A stretch of DNA of 64,000 nt from Manihot esculenta (Eukaryota > Streptophyta > Magnoliopsida > Malpighiales > Euphorbiaceae): positions 7,503,827-7,567,826 of the forward strand of contig NC_035177.2 of the NCBI RefSeq assembly GCF_001659605.2, in the 5' to 3' direction. Positions 57,914 to 64,000 of this stretch are shown here, piece after piece. How positions within the stretch are numbered: position 1 is the first letter of the stretch; each line of letters begins with the position of its first letter. A program made the translations under genes and the position numbers. The notes under the pieces were generated by a model. That model was not told the origin of the DNA and did no database searches. It worked only from the letters and a program-made list of their open reading frames with translations.

Positions 57914-60150
57914 TGTAACGACCCCAAAAAGGACCGTCACCGGCGCTAGGATTCAGGTCGGCTTAAGGCCGCCAGAACCCGTAGCAAGCCTGCTATACTC
58001 TCTGTGTACCTGTAAACCTCATACATGATCATACATTTTTAGTGAAAATAAAATTCTTTTCTGAACCAAGGCTTAACCTGTGCATGCACTATCTCTGTAC
58101 TCATGTACTCTGTACTCTGTATCCCTGACTAGAGCTTGCTCTAGATGGGTTCATTCATACCTGTTAAGCCTGGTTTTCACATACAGGAAAACATATATAC
58201 ATATACAGATCATGTACAAAACATACATCACTAGGTCAAGCAACAACTATTACATCTTTTTAATATTACATGTCCACTCTAAGCTATTACAGATCTCTTT
58301 ACTTTTCTTGTACTCTGCTGGACTGTCCCTGTACACTGTACACTGAACCTGCAAAACTGGGGTTAAGGGAGTGGGATGAGCTCTATAGCCCAGTGAGTAG
58401 AACAGTAAAACATCTCAGTAAAATATGATCTCATGGAATGCGCCATAACACAGACAAGCCACATCAAGAGTAAACCTGTCACCACATAGTCCCAGTAACT
58501 CTGTGCCAGGGCGTAGAATCGAGCACCTGGTCTTCCTGTCATATATGTATATGTGTATATAACACCTGTGAACTTACCATTGCCAGGGCGTAGTCAAAGG
58601 CTCCTGGACTTTGCTATATACCTGCCAGGGCGTAGTCAAAGGCTCCTGGTCTTTGCTATACGTGCCAGGGCGTAGTCAAAGGCTCCTGGACTTCCTGTCT
58701 GTGACTATTGGATCATTCAGCATTTACCCACATCACCAAATAACAATGCAATGCAACATAGTCGTGAATACTAATGCAATCAACCTATGGCATAAACATG
58801 ATGCATGAGATATGCTAAAAACAGGTTGTGATTCAATTAAAAGTCATAAGTTTAGTTCCACTCACCTCTGGCTATCTGGACTGACTGACTCTGCAGGTTT
58901 ACCTCTGGAGCAGTACTCACTGCTGCTCTCTCTGGTTCCTCTGGTCTGTAATACATAAAGATGCAAATGAGGGACCAGACTCACTTATCAATACCTTTAT
59001 TACACTCCCCAAGAATCCCCTGAAACTCACTTACCTAGCCATGCAACAACATGCAAAAGAAAAGCTGGACAGAACACTTTCGGCGGCAGGTTCGGCGGCC
59101 GAATGTCCTCTCCAGAGACGAAACTCAAGCACCTTCGGCGGCCGAATCTCAAGCTTCGGCGGCCGAACCCTTTCGGGGGCAAGTTTCGGGGGCCAAAACA
59201 TACTCCAGAGACGAAAGTCTCTAACCTTCGGCGGCACCTTCGGCGGCCGAAGTCCCCAAACAGAGCCGAACATGCAAAAACACTCGGGGCAAGCTGTGGC
59301 AACCAAGTCACCATGCAGGAGGTTCGGCGGCCGAATGAACCTTCGGCTGCCGAACCTGAGTTCATCCAGAACTCAGTTTCCATTGGCAAACCATCTTCTC
59401 CTTCCCCTCAAGCTCTCAAAACATGCATAAGTCCTCTACTCAACATACATATACTCACGTATATGATCACAGGGGTCCAAAACTATCTAATACCCCAAAC
59501 AACAAATCAAACATAACACAGAAACATATATTCATGCATATATCCGCAAACCTCCCATTGAAAACCTAAACATGCCTCTCTCTCTTCACAACTCCCATAA
59601 AACTTTCAGAAAACATATAAAACCATAGTCAACACATCACTTACCTCCTGGTGAGTGATCTCAACAAAAGAAAACGGTTCAACTCTCTTCACCCTCACTA
59701 ACTCTCCAAAGCTCACTTTTTGCTTCAAAACCTTCACAGTTTGGTAAATGAGCAAACTCCTGCATGAGCTGCTCAAAACACTTGCAAATGAGTCATAGAA
59801 GACGTGGCTCATTCATGGCAAGAATCTGAGGCCAACATCTGTCAAAACAAACATGACTCAGCTCACTAGCCAACTCATCGTCGGCTGCCCAATCACAGAC
59901 AAGACCATGCAACATTCGGAGGCCGAACTTCCCTTCGGAAGCCAAACACTTTCGGCGGCCGAACTTACTTTCGGCGGCCGAACTTGGCTCAACTGCCTTA
60001 GGTCATTTCAACGCAAAACTCACTTCCCTTAACCTTAAAACATCTCATAACCCTTAGAAAACACAATTCCTACCCTTATATAGAATCCCAACACCCCGGA
60101 TTCCACCAGACATTAAGAATTCCGGTGCCGGATTCTAGCCGGGTGTTACA
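57914..60150 (-). repeat. Tekay LTR shared by two elements
   Basis: 2237 bases. On its left is the primer binding site of one internal region (57899-57911); on its right is the polypurine tract of another (60151). It therefore acts as 5' LTR for 52683-57913 and 3' LTR for 60151-64000. Closest relative in the window is the LTR at 15885. Hairpin units lie at 58506-58689; palindromes at about 59080-59360 and 59915-59985. Confidence 0.88.
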
Positions 60151-60186
60151 TTCTCCCCTCCTTAAGAACATTCGTCCTCGAATGTT
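60151..60186 (-). promoter_or_regulatory. Polypurine tract and conserved hairpin
   Basis: The complement of TTCTCCCCTCCTTAAG, then the perfect hairpin AACATTCG-loop-CGAATGTT at 60167-60186. Confidence 0.75.
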
Positions 60187-60227
60187 CCTAAAACACACAA
60201 AAACAAAACACAAGGAGGAAACGAACC

Positions 60228-63200
60228 TCAAAACAAATATGGATACTGCTGGAGCATAGACTCCCGCGTCTCCCATGTGCACTCTTCTAAATTATGGTGG
60301 TTCCATAAAACTTTCACCATCGGAATCACTTTGTTCCTTAGCTGTCTGATCTGCGTGTCCAGAATCCGCACTGGCTGCTCTATATAGGTGAGATCCGTAT
60401 GAATCTCCACTTCAGGCTCACTCAGAACCTGATTCGGATCTGACACAAACTGTCGTAGCATAGAAACATGAAATACCGGGTGAATTCTCTCCATAGAAGC
60501 AGGTAAATCCAGCTTATACGACACATTTCCGATCCTCTGCAACACTTCAAAGGGTCCAATGTACCGTGGAGCTAATTTACCTTTCTTCCCAAAACGAACC
60601 ACTCCTTTCATTGGAGACACTTTCAGCAATACCCAATTACCCTCTTGAAACTCCAACTGCTTTCTGCGAACGTCTGCATAACTTTTCTGTCTACTCTGAG
60701 CTGTTCTAATTCTCTCTCTGATCATGGGCACCATTCTACTGGTAATGTCTACTAACTCTGGCCCTGCAAGAGCCTTCTCTCCTACCTCTTCCCAGCAAAC
60801 AGGGGATCTGCACTTCCTCCCATATAATGCTTCATAAGGAGCCATCCCAATACTAGCATGATGACTGTTATTGTAGGCAAATTCCACCAAAGGTAGATGC
60901 TGCCTCCAAGAACCGCCAAAGTCTAACACACAAAGGCGAAGCATATCCTCTATGGTCTGGATGGTCCTTTCTGACTGGCCATCAGTCTGTGGGTGGAAAG
61001 CAGTACTAAAATCCAATCTCGTGCCCATTGCACTTTGCAGACTCCGCCAAAAGCGGGAAGTAAACTGAGGTCCTCTGTCTGAAACTATAGATACTGGAAC
61101 TCCATGTAATCTCACTATCTCATCCAGATAGACCTGTGCCAACTTATCCACAGAATAGTTACTCCGTACTGGAAGAAAATGAGCAGATTTCGTGAGTCTG
61201 TCCACAATCACCCATATCGAGTCTATCCTGTTGGACACTACTGGTAAACCCACTACAAAATCCATGGCTATGTTCTCCCATTTCCATTCTGGAATCGGTA
61301 ATGGGTTAAGCATTCCGGCTGGTTTCTGATGCTCTAATTTCACCCTCTGACAAACCTCACAGGCTGTCACGAACTGCGCCACTTCTTTCTTCATGGCTGG
61401 CCACCAATAGACCCTTTTCAGATCCTGATACATCTTGGTAGCTCCTGGGTGAACACTATACTTCGCATTATGAGCTTCCCTCATAATGTCTTCCTTCACA
61501 CTGCCCCTATCTGGTACACAAAGTCGACTCCCATAGCGAAGGATCCCTTTGCTGTCAAATCTGAACTCTACACTATTGCCTGACTGAACAGTCCTGGCAA
61601 TTTTCATCAACTCAGGGTCCTCATGCTGTCTCTGAGCTATCTGCTCCAGAAACACAGGTGTCACCCTCATCTGTGCTATCAACGCACCTGTACCAGACAA
61701 CTCTAGCTGTAATCCCTCGTCAAAGAGCTTATAAAGCTCCATCACAACTGGTCTCTGCTCTGCTGCTATATGGGATAAACTGCCTAGTGACTTCCGGCTT
61801 AGGGCGTCTGCAACAACATTCGCCTTACCCGGATGATACTGGATCTTACAATCATAATCACTGAGCAATTCGACCCATCTTCTTTGCCGCAAATTCAGTT
61901 CTCTCTGACTTAAGATGTACTGTAAACTCTTGTGATCAGTGAAGATCTCGCATTTAACCCCGTAGAGGTAATGCCGCCACATCTTAAGTGCAAAGATAAC
62001 TGCTGCCATCTCGAGGTCATGGGTAGGGTAATTCAACTCGTGCTTTTTCAACTGTCTAGAAGCATAAGCGATTACTCTATCACTCTGCATCAATACACAA
62101 CCCAATCCCACTCGAGATGCATCGCAGAACACTATGAAATCCTCATGACTGACAGGCAGAGCTAACACTGGTGCTGTTGTCAATCTCTTCTTGAGCTCTT
62201 CAAAGCTCTCTTCACACTGGTCTGACCAGATAAACTTCTGGTTCTTCTGAGTCAATTTGGTCATAGGAGCTGCTATCTTTGAGAAGTTCTGAACGAACCT
62301 CCTGTAGTAACCTGCCAGTCCCAAAAAGCTTTTAATCTCAGTCACTGTCGTGGCTCTGGGCCAGTTAGCTACAGCCTCTATCTTCTTGGGGTCTACCTCA
62401 ATACCCTCTGCTGATACTACATGTCCCAAGAAGGCAATGCTCCGTAACCAAAACTCACACTTTGAGAACTTGGCATATAAACCATGCTCTCTCAGTGTCT
62501 GCAACACTATCCTCAGATGCTGGGCATGCTCCTCTGCATCTCTGGAATACACTAAGATATCATCGATAAACACAATGACAAAGTGATCCAGAAACTCACT
62601 GAATACCCTGTTCATGAGATCCATAAATGCTGCAGGGGCGTTAGTCAACCCGAACGGCATCACTAAGAACTCATAATGCCCATATCTGGTCCGGAAAGCT
62701 GTCTTAGGCACATCTGCCTCGCTGACTCTCAACTGATGATACCCAGATCTCAGATCTATTTTCGAGAAACAACCTGCTCCAGCTAGCTGGTCAAATAGAT
62801 CATCAATCCTAGGTAGAGGATACCTATTCTTGATAGTGACCTTGTTCAACTGTCTGTAGTCGATACAAAGTCTAAGGGATCCATCCTTCTTTCTGACAAA
62901 AAGCACTGGAGCACCCCAAGGTGAGGTACTAGGGCGGATGAAACCCTTATCTACCAAGTCCTGCAACTGTTCTTTCAACTCTGTTAACTCAGCTGGCGCC
63001 ATCCTGTAGGGAGGAATAGAGATAGGTCTGGTACCTGGCAGTAATTCAATTTCAAACCCTATCTCCTTATCAGGTGGTAGTCCTGGCAAATCGTCTGGGA
63101 ACACATCGAGAAACTCTCGAACTACTGGTACTGTGGCTGGTTCCCTCACCTGACTGTCTAGCTCTCTCACATGAGCTAGAAATCCCTGACAACCCCTCCT

Positions 63201-64000
63201 AAGCAAACGACGAGCCTGAAGGGCTGAAATCATACCTCTGGGTGTACCTCTCCTGTCTCCTCTGAAGACACACTCTGACCCATCCTGGTCTCTGAGACTC
63301 ACTAACTTCTCTCGACAGTCCAACGTAGCACCATATGCAGATAGCCAATCCATCCCTAGAATGACATCAAAATCTGTCAAGTCTAGAACCACAAGGTCAG
63401 CTGGAAGGCATCTACCCTCTATGAATACTGGACTGAAACGACAGACTGACACTGCCACTGATGGGTCACATCTAGGTCCACTGACCCAGAGAGGATACTC
63501 TAACTCAGAACTGATCAAACCCAATCGCTCTATGGCTCTCGAAGCAATAAAGGAATGAGAAGCACCGGGGTCCATCAAAGCATACACATCTGAACACCCA
63601 ATGATGAGATTACCTGACACCACTGTGTTCGACGTGTTAGCCTCCTCCTGTGTCACAGTGAAAATCTGTGTTGGGGCTACCGGATTTCCACCTCGGGAAC
63701 CTTCTGCTAAAGTAGAGGCTGCCCCTCTCCCTCTACCTCTGCCACTACTCTGAGACACGGTTGGAGCTGTTGGCCGTACTACACTGCCTGAACTCATTTG
63801 CTGGGATGGTGCAACAAAAGTTACCTGAGGACATTCCCGAGCAAAGTGCCCTTCCTGTCCACATTTAAAACAAGCTGAAGATCCCAACTGACAAGCTCCC
63901 CTATGTGGTCTCCCACATCTCCTACATGCTGGACTGCTTGCGCCAGAGCTTGAGCCACTACCCATTCCCAGACCAGACTTGACTTTACTCCAGAACTTAT
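60228..64000 (-). CDS. gag-pol: Tekay chromovirus gag-pol polyprotein, N-terminus beyond the window
   Basis: Open without interruption from the right window edge to the stop at 60228-60230. The first Met inside is at 63965, but the frame continues upstream, so this is not the true start. It holds both zinc knuckles ([26 protein letters not shown]), DPGAS protease, RT with the normal MPFGLT motif and IDDILVYS, RNase H, HHCC and D,D35E integrase and the chromodomain ending YPYLF. Within the window it has no defect, making it the best candidate for an active enzyme source. It is a mosaic: right of about 63657 it equals the copy at 14875-15238, the middle equals 52757-57493, and the RNase H/integrase linker resembles 18354-22681 (KLFDEG rather than KLLEEG). 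Confidence 0.9.
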   Translation of the reverse strand, partial: KFWSKVKSGLGMGSGSSSGASSPACRRCGRPHRGACQLGSSACFKCGQEGHFARECPQVTFVAPSQQMSSGSVVRPTAPTVSQSSGRGRGRGAASTLAEGSRGGNPVAPTQIFTVTQEEANTSNTVVSGNLIIGCSDVYALMDPGASHSFIASRAIERLGLISSELEYPLWVSGPRCDPSVAVSVCRFSPVFIEGRCLPADLVVLDLTDFDVILGMDWLSAYGATLDCREKLVSLRDQDGSECVFRGDRRGTPRGMISALQARRLLRRGCQGFLAHVRELDSQVREPATVPVVREFLDVFPDDLPGLPPDKEIGFEIELLPGTRPISIPPYRMAPAELTELKEQLQDLVDKGFIRPSTSPWGAPVLFVRKKDGSLRLCIDYRQLNKVTIKNRYPLPRIDDLFDQLAGAGCFSKIDLRSGYHQLRVSEADVPKTAFRTRYGHYEFLVMPFGLTNAPAAFMDLMNRVFSEFLDHFVIVFIDDILVYSRDAEEHAQHLRIVLQTLREHGLYAKFSKCEFWLRSIAFLGHVVSAEGIEVDPKKIEAVANWPRATTVTEIKSFLGLAGYYRRFVQNFSKIAAPMTKLTQKNQKFIWSDQCEESFEELKKRLTTAPVLALPVSHEDFIVFCDASRVGLGCVLMQSDRVIAYASRQLKKHELNYPTHDLEMAAVIFALKMWRHYLYGVKCEIFTDHKSLQYILSQRELNLRQRRWVELLSDYDCKIQYHPGKANVVADALSRKSLGSLSHIAAEQRPVVMELYKLFDEGLQLELSGTGALIAQMRVTPVFLEQIAQRQHEDPELMKIARTVQSGNSVEFRFDSKGILRYGSRLCVPDRGSVKEDIMREAHNAKYSVHPGATKMYQDLKRVYWWPAMKKEVAQFVTACEVCQRVKLEHQKPAGMLNPLPIPEWKWENIAMDFVVGLPVVSNRIDSIWVIVDRLTKSAHFLPVRSNYSVDKLAQVYLDEIVRLHGVPVSIVSDRGPQFTSRFWRSLQSAMGTRLDFSTAFHPQTDGQSERTIQTIEDMLRLCVLDFGGSWRQHLPLVEFAYNNSHHASIGMAPYEALYGRKCRSPVCWEEVGEKALAGPELVDITSRMVPMIRERIRTAQSRQKSYADVRRKQLEFQEGNWVLLKVSPMKGVVRFGKKGKLAPRYIGPFEVLQRIGNVSYKLDLPASMERIHPVFHVSMLRQFVSDPNQVLSEPEVEIHTDLTYIEQPVRILDTQIRQLRNKVIPMVKVLWNHHNLEECTWETRESMLQQYPYLF

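Larger units (their letters stand above)
50477..60150 (-). mobile_element. Tekay chromovirus with both LTR positions filled, best-preserved copy
   Basis: Minus strand: 5' LTR 57914-60150, primer site, gag-pol 57693-52757, polypurine tract, 3' LTR 50477-52682. The two LTRs belong to different subtypes and differ strongly near their starts, so they were not made by one insertion. The presumed target duplicate on the left is AACAT (50472-50476). The right-hand LTR is at the same time the 3' LTR of the next element. Confidence 0.82.

Noticed and set aside
1..64000. A previously undescribed defence or enzymatic system
   Set aside because: All long frames are assigned to retrotransposon gag-pol or polygalacturonase; the nearest to a novel system is the LARD mini-Gag, reported above with its limits.

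Overview
The window reads as a heterochromatic, repeat-dense stretch of a flowering-plant nuclear genome, probably a eudicot; the species cannot be named from the sequence. The evidence is nested Ty3/gypsy LTR retrotransposons of two plant-specific lineages, plus a four-exon plant polygalacturonase gene with GT-AG introns. There are no bacterial genes, operons, rRNA genes, tRNA genes or CRISPR arrays. About 95% of the bases belong to LTR elements.

Two families dominate. The first is a Tekay/Del-type chromovirus. It has LTRs of about 2.2-2.4 kb running from TGTAATACCC to GTTACA, a primer binding site TTGGTATCAGAGC (initiator Met tRNA type), a single gag-pol frame (capsid, two CCHC knuckles, DPGAS protease, RT, RNase H, HHCC + D,D35E integrase, C-terminal chromodomain) and a G-run polypurine tract. 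The second is an Athila-like element with LTRs running from TGATAGAG to GTCA, preceded by a GTGTGGGGGTATT polypurine tract.

Layout: 1-2318 Tekay LTR; 2319-4874 3' end of an Athila-like element; 4875-9129 broken Tekay element on the minus strand; 9130-15884 second broken minus Tekay, inserted in the LTR of the first; 15885-22681 plus-strand Tekay inserted in the gag of the second; 22682-24794 truncated LTR inserted in the integrase of the third; 24795-31947 and 31948-39018 two copies of a non-autonomous (LARD-like) element whose only open frame is a nucleocapsid-only mini-Gag; 39019-39279 inverted Athila LTR fragment; 39280-44990 Tekay pol plus 3' LTR; 44991-48361 Athila-like integrase tail, 3' region and LTR; 48362-50476 host DNA with the polygalacturonase gene; 50477-64000 minus-strand Tekay in the arrangement LTR-internal-LTR-internal, including the two best-preserved gag-pol frames.

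The elements work as parasites on one another. Near-intact Tekay copies (52757-57693 and 60228 to the window end) encode every enzyme needed for copy-and-paste transposition. The LARD copies keep only cis signals (LTR, primer site, conserved hairpin, polypurine tract) plus an RNA-binding mini-Gag, so they presumably move using Tekay enzymes. The nesting on the left (4875 to 31947) lacks its matching right halves, so the LARD junction at 31947/31948 looks like a recombination or assembly breakpoint. Nearly all premature stops, including the one in the polygalacturonase gene, are C-to-T type changes, as expected for methylated, silenced DNA.
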